Source: CAYSPU01 sp964432995
GTDB taxonomy: Bacteria > Verrucomicrobiota > Verrucomicrobiia > Limisphaerales > JAHDYP01
Assembly (NCBI GenBank): GCA_964432995.1
Contig: CAYSPU010000112.1
Coordinates: 1-17,790, forward strand
DNA: 17,790 nucleotides
Reading direction: 5' to 3'
The position numbers were made by a program, and so were the translations under genes. The notes below the pieces were generated by a model. It was given only the letters and a program-made list of their open reading frames with translations. It was not told the origin of the DNA and did not search any database. Of this stretch, positions 1-7,479 are shown piece after piece (positions within the stretch are counted from its first letter, which is position 1; each line of letters starts with the position of its first letter).

Positions 1-1372
1 GTTCCTCCAGGCGCTTGACCAACTGCGTCTCGATTGCCCCCTGGAATGGCCCGTAGAAACCGTAGTAGATCATCGAAGACTCGGTCTCGTAACCGCCCTC
101 CCTGATCAACCGCGCCGAGGGAATGTAACAGGGAACCTCGTAGGCGTAACCGACGGGCCAGGGATGATCGGCGCCCAGAACCCGCTTGAGCCGATGGGCA
201 TAGTCCACCACGACTTCGCCGCCCATGAGCACAAACGTCAGGTCGTCACCGAGACGCACGGCGGCGATCGGCAGTCGCACCGACCGGGGCAACTGTTGAC
301 CGCCGGCCAACAGTTTGAGGTAGGCCTCCGCGCGTGCTTTCACATGGACGTCCGCACTTCGGGCGTCCTGGTCCAACCGCTCCTGCGTGGGGGGCGGGAC
401 CAGCGGGAGCTCGACTTCGTCATAGGCCAGTCGGAAGGCGCCGCGGACCGGTTGCATGGGGCGGTCCAGCACACCGATGACCGCCCCCGCCAACTGGAGG
501 CCATGGCGTTTGGCGTCGAGCAACTGCCCTCGAGGCGCGGGGTCGGAGTCGGCGCCCATGCCGGTGAGGAACATGGCCACGGCGCCGGGTTGATGGGTCT
601 CCAGGTGCTGGCGGGCGTAGGCCATGTACTCTCCGGAGACGGTGTACCAATCGTCGCCGGTTCGGACCGAGGTGCCGTGGCAGGCGTAGCCAAAGAGGAC
701 CGCGCGGACGGCGCCGTTGGTGCCTCTGACCCGTAGCACGGGGACGTCCCAGTCGACGGGGCCGTCGGGGTTATCACCAAAGACGACTTGATCGCCTTGG
801 AAGCTGCGGCGGTTCATGGCGAAGGTAGCGCGTCCGCAGCCGTATTCGAGGGTCGCGGGCTGGCAGTCGCCGAAGGCGGCATGAACCACTTCGACCAGTT
901 TATCCTGGAGGAACCGGCTGTATTGTTGGATGCGTTCGCGCTCGGCGGACGAAGGCTGTCCCATGCCGGTCAGGGTCAGCTCCAGCACGGGGGCCGAGTG
1001 GGTGTGACTGGAAACGACGGCGACGGTGCCAGGGCCGAGCTGGGACTCGTCGGCCAGGCGCTGCCACACCGGCTTCATGAAGTCGCGGCTGACTTCGCAA
1101 TTGTCCAGGGACACGAAGGCGAAGCGCTCTCCGGACGGGTTTTTGAGCGCGAGGGCCTGGACAAGGAGCGGATGGTCGACCTTGTCGGCCGGGCGTTTCC
1201 GTGAGGCGTAACCGGCCAGGCGGATGGGCAATTCCGGGGTGATGTCGCGCACCGCGATCCCGATCGCGGGGGTGGCATCCCCAGCCAGCGCCCCCGGCGA
1301 GACGAAGCCGAGGGCGGCAGACAGGATCACCGTCGCGCCGGCGAATCGGAGGCAGGCGTGGGCCGCGTTCAT
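1..1372 (-). CDS. Neutral/alkaline ceramidase-like secreted hydrolase (3' end beyond window)
   Basis: The frame is open from the ATG at 1372 to the left edge without a stop, giving about 457 visible codons with the C-terminus missing. Residues 1-34 form a signal peptide with a hydrophobic core and an ALAG-type end. The mature part opens with GIAVRDITP, as in the neutral/alkaline non-lysosomal ceramidase N-terminal domain. His123 and His125 lie in SHTHSAP and His232 in YACHGTS, which fit the zinc-binding histidines of that family. GMGADSD at about 271-277 occupies the place where true ceramidases carry the GDVSP-type nucleophile loop, so the active site looks divergent and the substrate may not be ceramide. 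The start overlaps the stop of the upstream aminotransferase gene as ATGA, so the two are probably translationally coupled. The family call is good; the substrate is unknown. Confidence 0.82.
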   Translation of the reverse strand, partial: MNAAHACLRFAGATVILSAALGFVSPGALAGDATPAIGIAVRDITPELPIRLAGYASRKRPADKVDHPLLVQALALKNPSGERFAFVSLDNCEVSRDFMKPVWQRLADESQLGPGTVAVVSSHTHSAPVLELTLTGMGQPSSAERERIQQYSRFLQDKLVEVVHAAFGDCQPATLEYGCGRATFAMNRRSFQGDQVVFGDNPDGPVDWDVPVLRVRGTNGAVRAVLFGYACHGTSVRTGDDWYTVSGEYMAYARQHLETHQPGAVAMFLTGMGADSDPAPRGQLLDAKRHGLQLAGAVIGVLDRPMQPVRGAFRLAYDEVELPLVPPPTQERLDQDARSADVHVKARAEAYLKLLAGGQQLPRSVRLPIAAVRLGDDLTFVLMGGEVVVDYAHRLKRVLGADHPWPVGYAYEVPCYIPSARLIREGGYETESSMIYYGFYGPFQGAIETQLVKRLEE

Positions 1373-2724
1373 GTCAGCGCCTTCGCCAGGGCAGCGCTAT
1401 GGGCGTGGACTTTGCGGATCGCCTCGACGATGTGGTCCATGTCGCTGCGGTTCCCCAGCAGCATGTTCTGCGTCATGGCGACGGTTGTTTCGCAGACCTG
1501 CTTGTTCCCTTTCAGGTCCTGGAGGCTGTCCCGATAAGCCTTGAGGCGTTCGGCGCTCCAGAGGCGCCGGAAACCGCGTGAGGCGATCGCCTCGTCGATC
1601 AGCCCGTCGAAATACTGCTCGCGATAGATGCCACCACACGGGACACCTTCCGCGGAAACGGCTTTGGCGAACTGATCGCGCGACAGGCTGTTGAAGTGCG
1701 CCGCGTCGTAACGGAAGGGGTAGAGATGCCAGACCGCCCGGCTGTTCTGCGGGAGGCGCACGGGGGTGATCCCGGGGATCTGCGCGAGGTGCGCGTGCAG
1801 GTAGTCGGCATTCGCGCGGCGGATTTCGGTTTCCTTCACCAGCTTGTCGAATTGGAGAATGAGGAGAACGGCCTGGGCCTGGGTCATGCGGTAGTTGTTC
1901 CCGCGGGTGAAACTGCCGTGGCCCTGGTTCGTGCCGACCGCGCGCCCGCAGTTGTGGAAAGAGTCGCACTTGTCGATCAACTCGTCGCTCATGCCGACGA
2001 TGGCGCCGCCCTCGCCGGCCGGCATGTGTTTGGACTCCTGGAAGCTGAAGCAGCCTAGATCGCCCAACGTGCCGCATCTTCGACCGTGGTATTCGGCGAG
2101 CCAAGCCTGGCAGGCGTCCTCGATGACCGCCAGTTTGTGCTGTCGGGCGATGGCCATGATGGGATCCATCTCGCACGGCATGCCGAAGATGTGCACCGGC
2201 ATGAGGGCACGAGTGCGGTCCGTGATCCGGCTCTTGATGGAAGCGGGATCGATGGTCAGCGTGGCCGGATCGGTATCCGCGAATACGGGCAGCGCCCGGC
2301 TGTTGAGCACGGCGTTGTACGTGGCGATGAAGGTGTAGGGAGAGACAATCACCTCGTCACCGGCGTCCACGTCCATGACGTGCAGGCTCACCATCAGCGC
2401 GGTCGTGCCGCTGGCGGTGGCGAGGCAGCGTTTGGCGCCGATCAGTTCCGCGTAGCCCTTTTCGAACTCCGCCACCCGCTGATCAGAACCCCGAAACCAC
2501 CGGCAGCTCCGGAACACCTTCAGGATTTCCGGTTCCCAGGATTCCCGCCACTGGGGCCAGCGCGTCCACCCTCCCTGGTGGACGGGCGTGCCCCCCAGCA
2601 ACGCGGGCTTGGCCGCCTCCGCCCCGAACGCCACGGAACCCCGGCGGGTGCCGAGCCATGAGAGGGCCACCGACCCCGCCACTGCGGTTCGGATGAATCC
2701 ACGTCGCGCCAGGTACTGTTTCAT
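1369..2724 (-). CDS. DegT/DnrJ/EryC1/StrS-family PLP aminotransferase with twin-arginine leader
   Basis: The protein is 451 residues from the ATG at 2724. That start has a good SD (AGAAGG, 9 bases upstream) and puts the leader ARRGFIRTA with a hydrophobic stretch at residues 7-24, resembling a Tat signal. The catalytic domain is a fold-type I PLP enzyme: SGT at 105-107 for phosphate binding, ED at 202-203 for the pyridine nitrogen, and Lys232 in FSFQESKHM, the family's Schiff-base position, followed by a GEGG loop. All key residues are present, so it is probably an active aminotransferase or dehydratase of the sugar-aminotransferase type. Export is unusual for this family, whose characterised members are cytoplasmic. 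Its stop overlaps the start of the ceramidase-like gene by ATGA. An in-frame extension to 2835 is arginine-rich and unlikely to be coding. Confidence 0.88.
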   Translation of the reverse strand: MKQYLARRGFIRTAVAGSVALSWLGTRRGSVAFGAEAAKPALLGGTPVHQGGWTRWPQWRESWEPEILKVFRSCRWFRGSDQRVAEFEKGYAELIGAKRCLATASGTTALMVSLHVMDVDAGDEVIVSPYTFIATYNAVLNSRALPVFADTDPATLTIDPASIKSRITDRTRALMPVHIFGMPCEMDPIMAIARQHKLAVIEDACQAWLAEYHGRRCGTLGDLGCFSFQESKHMPAGEGGAIVGMSDELIDKCDSFHNCGRAVGTNQGHGSFTRGNNYRMTQAQAVLLILQFDKLVKETEIRRANADYLHAHLAQIPGITPVRLPQNSRAVWHLYPFRYDAAHFNSLSRDQFAKAVSAEGVPCGGIYREQYFDGLIDEAIASRGFRRLWSAERLKAYRDSLQDLKGNKQVCETTVAMTQNMLLGNRSDMDHIVEAIRKVHAHSAALAKALT

Positions 2725-2992
2725 GATGTTCCGCCTTCTCTTGATGCTGCTTGGTTTTTCGCGCAGCAGCATTCGTGTCGGTGCGCTGCGGTGTGTTCTA
2801 CGAGGCACCATAGCGAATTGCCTGGGGCGGTTCAACCCTGATGCGCGACCCCCGGATCCTCGCGCAGACGGACGGTTGATCGCCGCCCCGCGGGGGGCGC
2901 TGGGCGCGGTGAGGATGCGGAAATGAAGAACCCGCCGGGGCAGGTAATCGACTCGACCCAGGCGGGCCCTGAAGCCCGAACACGGATAGTGG
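2725..2992. other. Intergenic spacer, 268 bp
   Basis: No gene is supported here. The SD of the aminotransferase gene lies at about 2734-2739 (minus strand). A GC-rich palindrome, GCCCC-GCGG-GGGGC, sits near 2886-2899. A small stem, CGGGC at 2963-2967 with GCCCG at 2974-2978, lies just past the stop of the small membrane protein gene. Neither is followed by a T-run, so they are not called as terminators. Confidence 0.4.
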
Positions 2993-3202
2993 TCAGCCGG
3001 CGTATTGCTGCAGGAAGATGTAGTAGGCGTAGATCAGGGCGCCCTCGAGGCAGGCGAATACCACGAAGCTCCCGGTGACGAAGAGCCAATCCCACCAGGT
3101 TCTCACCTGCCAACTGGCGGTGCCGGCATCGCCCGCTGCCCACGCTTCCTTCGGCGGCGGCGGAGCGGCCTTCTGTGAGTTCGCATCTCTGAGCCTTACC
3201 AT
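2993..3202 (-). CDS. Small single-pass membrane protein, function unknown
   Basis: The protein is 69 residues. The N-terminal 30 or so are polar and proline-rich (PPPPKEAW), followed by one strongly hydrophobic segment at about 38-62 with aromatic residues at both ends (WWDWLF and YAYYIFLQQY). This is the composition expected of a real transmembrane helix rather than a random frame. No SD is visible before the ATG. The gene reads toward the aminotransferase gene but is separated from it by a 268-bp spacer, so co-transcription is uncertain. I do not recognise the family. The first 12 bases of the gene plus the base before it (TATGGTAAGGCTC) recur 341 bp upstream at 3532-3544. Confidence 0.5.
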   Translation of the reverse strand: MVRLRDANSQKAAPPPPKEAWAAGDAGTASWQVRTWWDWLFVTGSFVVFACLEGALIYAYYIFLQQYAG

Positions 3203-3402
3203 ACGGGTGATGGGATAGCAGCGTCTGTGCCAACAACGCGCACGGCGAGGCAGAGCCCGGCTTGCCTCTGGGGAAGAGCTGATACTGGCGGGAACGCGAC
3301 CTCAGCGAGTGGGCCTCATCACGGGGAACAGCGAGCCATCGAGTCCGGTCACGTTCTTGTCGGTGCGGGCTTGCGGGTGATCCTGGGAGGGGCCGGTCTT
3401 CG

Positions 3403-3543
3403 TCACGGTCGGTCTGAGAAGGTCGACAATGGCATACCGTCTGCTGTCTGGACGCTTGTGGAAATCGTAGGAAATTTCGAAACCCGGAATTTGGCTACGC
3501 CAACCGTCCCCGCTTTCACGGTGGGGACAAAGAGCCTTACCAT
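3403..3543 (-). CDS. Possible 46-residue peptide starting with the repeated MVRL sequence
   Basis: The frame from the ATG at 3543 encodes MVRLFVPTVKAGTVG and continues to 46 residues ending FSDRP. Its first four codons and the base before the ATG are identical to the start of the small membrane protein gene at 3202. There is no SD, no domain and no membrane segment. The identical start could be a duplicated 5' end or an accident of a dispersed repeat. It is listed because the repeat makes the frame noteworthy, not because coding is established. Confidence 0.15.
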   Translation of the reverse strand: MVRLFVPTVKAGTVGVAKFRVSKFPTISTSVQTADGMPLSTFSDRP

Positions 3544-3601
3544 ATCCCCCGCAGCAGCGAGTGGGGCCCAACCGCTCGCGCTTCTACAATTGGGTTGAAG
3601 C

Positions 3602-3637
3602 CTGGCGGCCTGCACCACAGGCCGCCAGCTTTCTTCT
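3602..3637 (+). terminator. Perfect 11-bp hairpin followed by T-rich tract
   Basis: CTGGCGGCCTG at 3602-3612 pairs perfectly with CAGGCCGCCAG at 3618-3628 around a 5-base loop CACCA, and the plus strand continues CTTTCTTCTT. This is the layout of an intrinsic terminator for plus-strand transcription, although no plus-strand gene is recognised upstream. It could instead be the hairpin of a dispersed palindromic element. Confidence 0.45.
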
Positions 3638-3745
3638 TCCGCGGACGAGAACGGATGTCCTGTTTGTGGGCATCGGGGGGGCGGCACCTGTCATGGAAAA
3701 GGGCATCGACCGGCTTCCCGGCTCATTCGGTCGGCGAGCAGCGTT

Positions 3746-4213
3746 TCATCCGGGGTATTGGCCCGTGATGAACGTGCGGAGTTGGTCGATCTCCTGACTC
3801 TGCGCGGAGATGATCCAGTTCACCAAGTCGCCGATCGAGAGCACGCCCGAGACGATGTTCCCCTGCAGAACGGGGAGATGCCGGACGCGGTGCGCCGTCA
3901 TGAGGAGCATGCAGTTCTCAATGCTGTCTTCCGGGGTAACGGTGACCACGGGGTTGGAAAGACACTCCTGAACGGTGGTCTCCCGGGACGACTTCCCCTT
4001 CAGCGCGATCTTCCTGGTGTAATCGCGTTCAGAGAAGATGCCGACGACCTTGTCGTTCGAGATGACGACCAGCGCGCCGATGTTCTGTTTAGCCATCAGC
4101 TCGATGGCTTCGTAGACGGTGGCGCTCGGCGTGATGCTGTGGACCTGCGTCCCTTTGCGCTGGAGGAGTTGCTCCACGGTATCCGATATGTTCATGGTCT
4201 TAATGGGTTGCAT
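3746..4213 (-). CDS. Two-CBS-domain protein
   Basis: The protein is about 155 residues from the ATG at 4213; a second ATG at 4195 is an equally possible start, and neither has a clear SD. It consists almost entirely of a Bateman pair. CBS1 covers the part beginning VHSITPSATVYEAIELM and running through IGALVVISNDKVVGIFSERDY, and CBS2 the part with PVVTVTPEDSIENCMLLM and HRVRHLPVLQGNIVSGVLS followed by IGDLVNW. Such modules bind adenine nucleotides such as AMP or ATP and usually regulate partners. No catalytic domain is fused. It lies 44 bp downstream of accD on the same strand, so it may be co-transcribed, but a link to fatty-acid synthesis is only inferred from position. Confidence 0.88.
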   Translation of the reverse strand: MQPIKTMNISDTVEQLLQRKGTQVHSITPSATVYEAIELMAKQNIGALVVISNDKVVGIFSERDYTRKIALKGKSSRETTVQECLSNPVVTVTPEDSIENCMLLMTAHRVRHLPVLQGNIVSGVLSIGDLVNWIISAQSQEIDQLRTFITGQYPG

Positions 4214-4257
4214 CGTGGTCGGACCGCGCTGGAGAGCGTCTGCGAGCGTCTCCCCGG

Positions 4258-5193
4258 CTAGCGCCCTCGCCCGCCGCAAAGGTAGTCGAGACAGACGATC
4301 AGGCGTTCTTTCATCTCTTTTCTGGGCACGATGGCATCGATCAGTCCGTGTTCCACGAGGAATTCGGCGGTTTGGAATCCGGGTGGGAGTTCGGCCTGGG
4401 TGGTGTCCTTGATGACGCGCGGTCCGGCGAAGCCGATCATGGCGCCGGGTTCGGCCAGGATGAGATCGCCCACGCTGGCGAAGCTGGCCATGACACCGGC
4501 GTAGGTGGGGTGCGTGAGGACGCTCACGAAGGGGAGTCGCGCCTGGGCGAGATAGGCCAACGCGCCGCAGGTTTTGGCCATCTGCATGAGGCTGAACATC
4601 CCCTCGTACATCCGGGCTCCGCCGCTGGTGGAGATGATGACGAGCGGGAGTTCCTTATCGGTGGCGGCTTCGATCAGGCGGGTCAACTTCTCGCCGACCA
4701 CCGATCCCATGGAGCCGCCGAGGAAGGCGAAGTCCATCACGCCGAGAGCCGCGCGATGTCGTCCGATGCGCCCGATACCAGTGATGACGGAGTCCTTGAG
4801 ACCGGTGGACTTCCGGTAGGTGTCCAGTTTGCTACTGTAGGAGGCCACGCCGGTGAATCCGAGGACGTCCACGCTGGTCATGGTGGCGTCCATCTCCTCG
4901 AACGTGCAGGTCTCGACCAGGGCGTGGATGCGTTCACGTCCGCCGATGGGGAAATGGTGGCTGCAGTGCGGGCAGACCTTCAGATTCTCATCCAGGTCCT
5001 TGTCGAAGATGAGGTTGCTGCACTTGGGGCACTTGGTCCAGAGGCCTTCGGGAATATCACGCTTCCGGCTCTTGGTGGACGCGATCTTGGGTTTGCGCGG
5101 CAGGGGGGTCTCGACGGACGGGGGGCGAGCGGTGACTTTGGTTTCGCCGGGTTCGGGGCGCAGCGGTTTCTTGGTGAAGACGGTATCACTCAT
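4258..5193 (-). CDS. accD: Acetyl-CoA carboxylase carboxyltransferase subunit beta
   Basis: The 311-residue protein joins AccA in the carboxyltransferase half of acetyl-CoA carboxylase, which moves the carboxyl group from biotin to acetyl-CoA to make malonyl-CoA for fatty-acid synthesis in the cytoplasm. A four-cysteine zinc ribbon is present at Cys55, Cys58, Cys74 and Cys77. The crotonase-like core follows, with LGVMDFAFLGGSMGSVVGEK, ISTSGGARMYEGMFSLMQM, and a conserved GRVIK-type element (GPRVIKDT) before the FLVEHGLID tail. The first 45 or so residues are a basic, proline-rich extension. The ATG at 5193 has no clear SD. comF lies 70 bp upstream and the CBS-domain gene 44 bp downstream on the same strand. 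No accA, folC or dedA neighbour is in the window. Confidence 0.96.
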   Translation of the reverse strand: MSDTVFTKKPLRPEPGETKVTARPPSVETPLPRKPKIASTKSRKRDIPEGLWTKCPKCSNLIFDKDLDENLKVCPHCSHHFPIGGRERIHALVETCTFEEMDATMTSVDVLGFTGVASYSSKLDTYRKSTGLKDSVITGIGRIGRHRAALGVMDFAFLGGSMGSVVGEKLTRLIEAATDKELPLVIISTSGGARMYEGMFSLMQMAKTCGALAYLAQARLPFVSVLTHPTYAGVMASFASVGDLILAEPGAMIGFAGPRVIKDTTQAELPPGFQTAEFLVEHGLIDAIVPRKEMKERLIVCLDYLCGGRGR

Positions 5194-5263
5194 GGCGGTG
5201 AGGGGAGGAGTGCGGCCGGGCCCGGCGCTGCCGCTCGTGTGCTGAATGGGGGGAGTTCACTGG

Positions 5264-5998
5264 CTACAAGCCTCGAGCCACAGTCCATACACAGACATCG
5301 GCCGCGCCGGCGTCGCGGAGGACCCGCGCGCACGCGCTCGTCGTGGCACCCGTCGTCAGCACGTCGTCCACGATGATGAAGCGTCGGCCCTTGACTGGAA
5401 AGTCGCCGCGCAAGGCAAAGGCGCCGCGCACGTTCGCTTCGCGTTCCGGTCGGGTGAGATGGGTCTGCGTCCGGGTGCAGGTGACCCGGCGGAGCAGACG
5501 GTGGGCAACGGGAATTTGCGTCTGGCGAGAGAGGCACCTTGCCAGTCGTTCCGCCTGATTGAACTCGCGTTCGCGTTGTTTCACGGGGTGGAGAGGGACC
5601 GGGGCAATCCAGTCCCAGTCACGAGCCGAGAGCGTGGGTCCGGCGGCGCGGACCAGCAGGCCTCCCAGAAACGGCTCGAACCATAGTTCCCGCTCATACT
5701 TGTATCGATGAATCGCTTCCAACAGCACGCCTTCGGCAACCGCCGCCGCGCGGGCGAACCGGAACTGCAGGTCCAAATCCCGGCAATTGCTGCAGACCAG
5801 CCGCGTCGTCACCTGGCCCGCATAGGGCAAGCCGCAGCGATCACACCACGGCGCCACAATGCGCTTCACCCGCCGACCGCAACTCGCCCCCACGTACCCG
5901 TCGGCTGGGAACCCCGGCTCCGCGAGGCAAATCCGACAGACGGCAGGGTAGAAGAAACCGAGAGCCGCATCAAGGATGCTCTTGGCTGTTCGCAACAT
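5264..5998 (-). CDS. comF: ComF-family phosphoribosyltransferase-like protein
   Basis: The protein is 244 residues. The ATG at 5998 is fixed by a strong SD (AGGAGG, 6 bases upstream). The N-terminus carries the ComF zinc ribbon: CRIC near residue 21, then a Cys in GASCGRR, CDRC and CSNC. The core has IHRYKYERE, APVPLHP, the REREFNQAERLA helix and the phosphoribosyl-pyrophosphate loop VDDVLTTGATTSACA. In competent bacteria ComF helps DNA uptake and processing after transport; in many others its role is unclear. No comFA or other competence gene is nearby. It lies upstream of accD in the same direction. The open frame continues 105 codons upstream of the start, but this part crosses a dispersed repeat and is not coding. 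Confidence 0.92.
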   Translation of the reverse strand: MLRTAKSILDAALGFFYPAVCRICLAEPGFPADGYVGASCGRRVKRIVAPWCDRCGLPYAGQVTTRLVCSNCRDLDLQFRFARAAAVAEGVLLEAIHRYKYERELWFEPFLGGLLVRAAGPTLSARDWDWIAPVPLHPVKQREREFNQAERLARCLSRQTQIPVAHRLLRRVTCTRTQTHLTRPEREANVRGAFALRGDFPVKGRRFIIVDDVLTTGATTSACARVLRDAGAADVCVWTVARGL

Positions 5999-6342
5999 CG
6001 CTTTCCTCCTCTTGCAGAGGACGCCTCCGGCGCGCGTCGACCGGGCTCGTGGAGTCCGAGGCCCGTCCGGCCGCGCGCCGCACTCTCGCAGGGGCATCCT
6101 CCGCAGTTCCCTATACAGCCAGCCCATCCGGTTTTCCACCCCAATCCGCCGATCAACGCGCCGGCAACTCCCGGAGCCGACAGAGTGCCCATCCGCAGGG
6201 GCGAAAACCGCGCGTCGACCGGGGACGACCGAACCGCCAGCGCCACTTGCGCGAGGATCCGGGTCCCGCCTCGGCGGTTGTGCTCGGTATCGGACCGTGG
6301 TAACTCTCTTCACCGAGACGACGTTCGACCGATGCCGCCGCG
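5999..6342. other. Divergent spacer between comF and the ApbE-type gene
   Basis: This 344-bp region separates two genes read away from each other and so should hold both promoters, though no clear -35/-10 pair could be picked out. The comF SD is at about 6005-6013 on the minus strand. Positions 6169-6265 are copy A of a dispersed repeat and 6266-6277 a 12-bp palindrome linked to it. No gene is supported. Confidence 0.5.
6169..6265 (+). repeat. Dispersed repeat, copy A (about 97 bp)
   Basis: This stretch aligns without gaps to 16664-16760, with about a dozen mismatches by eye (roughly 87% identity). It opens with an identical 17-mer TCCCGGAGCCGACAGAG, and positions 6220-6258 are 39 identical bases that include GACGACCGAACCGCC. 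Both copies lie on the plus strand and outside recognised conserved genes. A 12-bp palindrome CCGCCTCGGCGG at 6266-6277 abuts the right end; its reverse complement lies just left of copy B. Confidence 0.85.
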
Positions 6343-7479
6343 ATGAAGGTCTACTCCCCGAGGTTGGGGTTCGGGTGCCGGCTCCTTTTGGGGCTGACCG
6401 CCCTGGGCTGGCTGGCCGGTTGCACCACGCCCGTGCGGCGGGAGGCTCTCCGGCGATTCGAATTCCAGCGCGCGGAAATGGGCATGCCGGTGCGCATGGT
6501 GATCTACGCCCGCACGCACCTCGAAGCCGCCGATGCCGCCCTGACGGCTTTCGATCGGATCCGGACGCTCAACGGGGTCTTCAGCGACTACGAGGAGGAC
6601 TCGGAGTTGAGCCGCCTGTCGCTTGCCTCCGGCCAGGGACACGCGGTGCCCCTCAGTCCCGACCTGTGGGAGGTGCTGGACCGGGCGCAGAAGCTGGCGG
6701 AGGACTCCGAAGGCGCCTTCGATGTGACAGTGGGTCCGTATGTCAATCTTTGGCGACGCGCGCGGCGCGAGAGGGAATTGCCCAAGCCAGCGCTCCTGGC
6801 GCGCGCGCGGGAGGCGGTTGGGTTCCGGCAGGTGACGCTGGATTCCCGGAGGCGAACGGCGCGCCTCGAGGTCCCGGGCATGCGACTGGATCTGGGCGGA
6901 ATCGCCAAAGGCTACGCGCTGGACGAGGCTTTGGACGTTCTGCGGAAGCGCGGGTTACCCGCGGCGTTCATCGCCTGTGGAGGCGACCTGCGCGCCGGAG
7001 ATCCACCTCCCGGCAAGAGGGGGTGGCAGGTCGAATTGGAATCCGTGGATGCATCCGGCACCCGGGCGGTGGAAAAGCTGTTCCTGGCCCGCGGCGCTTT
7101 GGCCAGTTCCGGCGACCTGTTCCAATTCGCGGAAATCAACGGCGTTCGCTACTCGCACATTGTGGATCCCCGCACGGGATACGGGATCACGAATCGAAGC
7201 CTGGTGCACATCCTGGCTCCGGATCTCACAACCGCGGACTCGTTGGCCACTGCCGTGAGCGTGCTGGGCCCGGACGCCGGCATCCGTCTCCTCGAATCCA
7301 GGCGCAACGTCGACGGCCGTGTCCAGTGTGCCGTCGGGCCCGCGGTGGAGATCCGCGAGAGTCCGGGTTTTGCGCGGCGGCTGCGTTTCGCTCCGCAGGA
7401 TGGGGTTCGGGCTGCTACCGGACGCTCTCGTAGCGCCGGGCAACTTCGGCCCAGTTCACCACATTCCACCAGGCCTTGA
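6343..7479 (+). CDS. apbE: ApbE-family FAD:protein FMN transferase, lipoprotein
   Basis: The protein is 378 residues. The N-terminus is a lipoprotein signal ending in a lipobox, LAGC, at Cys27, so it should be anchored on the outer face of the cytoplasmic membrane or in the outer membrane. ApbE enzymes attach FMN from FAD to threonine in exported flavoproteins such as NqrC or RnfG. Family motifs are present: FSDYEEDSELSRL, DVTVGP, DLGGIAKGYALD, ACGGDLRA and SSGDLFQF followed by YSHIVDPRTGYG, the last with the metal-binding aspartate region. No SD is visible before the ATG at 6343. The final 40 or so residues run into the 3' end of the superoxide dismutase gene on the other strand, overlapping it by 65 bp. 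No flavoprotein target is in the window. Confidence 0.93.
   Translation: MKVYSPRLGFGCRLLLGLTALGWLAGCTTPVRREALRRFEFQRAEMGMPVRMVIYARTHLEAADAALTAFDRIRTLNGVFSDYEEDSELSRLSLASGQGHAVPLSPDLWEVLDRAQKLAEDSEGAFDVTVGPYVNLWRRARRERELPKPALLARAREAVGFRQVTLDSRRRTARLEVPGMRLDLGGIAKGYALDEALDVLRKRGLPAAFIACGGDLRAGDPPPGKRGWQVELESVDASGTRAVEKLFLARGALASSGDLFQFAEINGVRYSHIVDPRTGYGITNRSLVHILAPDLTTADSLATAVSVLGPDAGIRLLESRRNVDGRVQCAVGPAVEIRESPGFARRLRFAPQDGVRAATGRSRSAGQLRPSSPHSTRP

Larger units (their letters stand above)
3203..3745. other. 543-bp spacer without a convincing gene
   Basis: Several short frames cross this stretch on both strands but none has convincing codon use or a recognisable domain. It holds a perfect hairpin at 3602-3628, a 13-base direct repeat of the start of the small membrane protein gene at 3532-3544, a short inverted repeat GTCCCC/GGGGAC at about 3506-3528, and CGACCG/CGGTCG arms around 3707-3733 just past the CBS-domain gene. 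The part around 3440-3545 is visibly less GC-rich than its surroundings. It may be a small RNA locus, a degraded gene or a dispersed repeat. Confidence 0.5.

Noticed and set aside
2884..2900. GC-rich palindrome as a terminator
   Set aside because: There is no T-run on either strand, and it is short; it may be a chance feature of GC-rich DNA.
4348..5376. 342-codon open frame on the plus strand
   Set aside because: It is antisense to accD and the end of comF, Gly/Ala/His-rich with no domain.
5999..6313. N-terminal extension of ComF by 105 residues
   Set aside because: It crosses the dispersed repeat, and a strong SD precedes the ATG at 5998.
5976..7433. 485-codon open frame on the plus strand overlapping apbE
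   Set aside because: It is another phase of the ApbE-type gene plus the repeat-bearing spacer; composition is Arg/Gly/Pro-rich.
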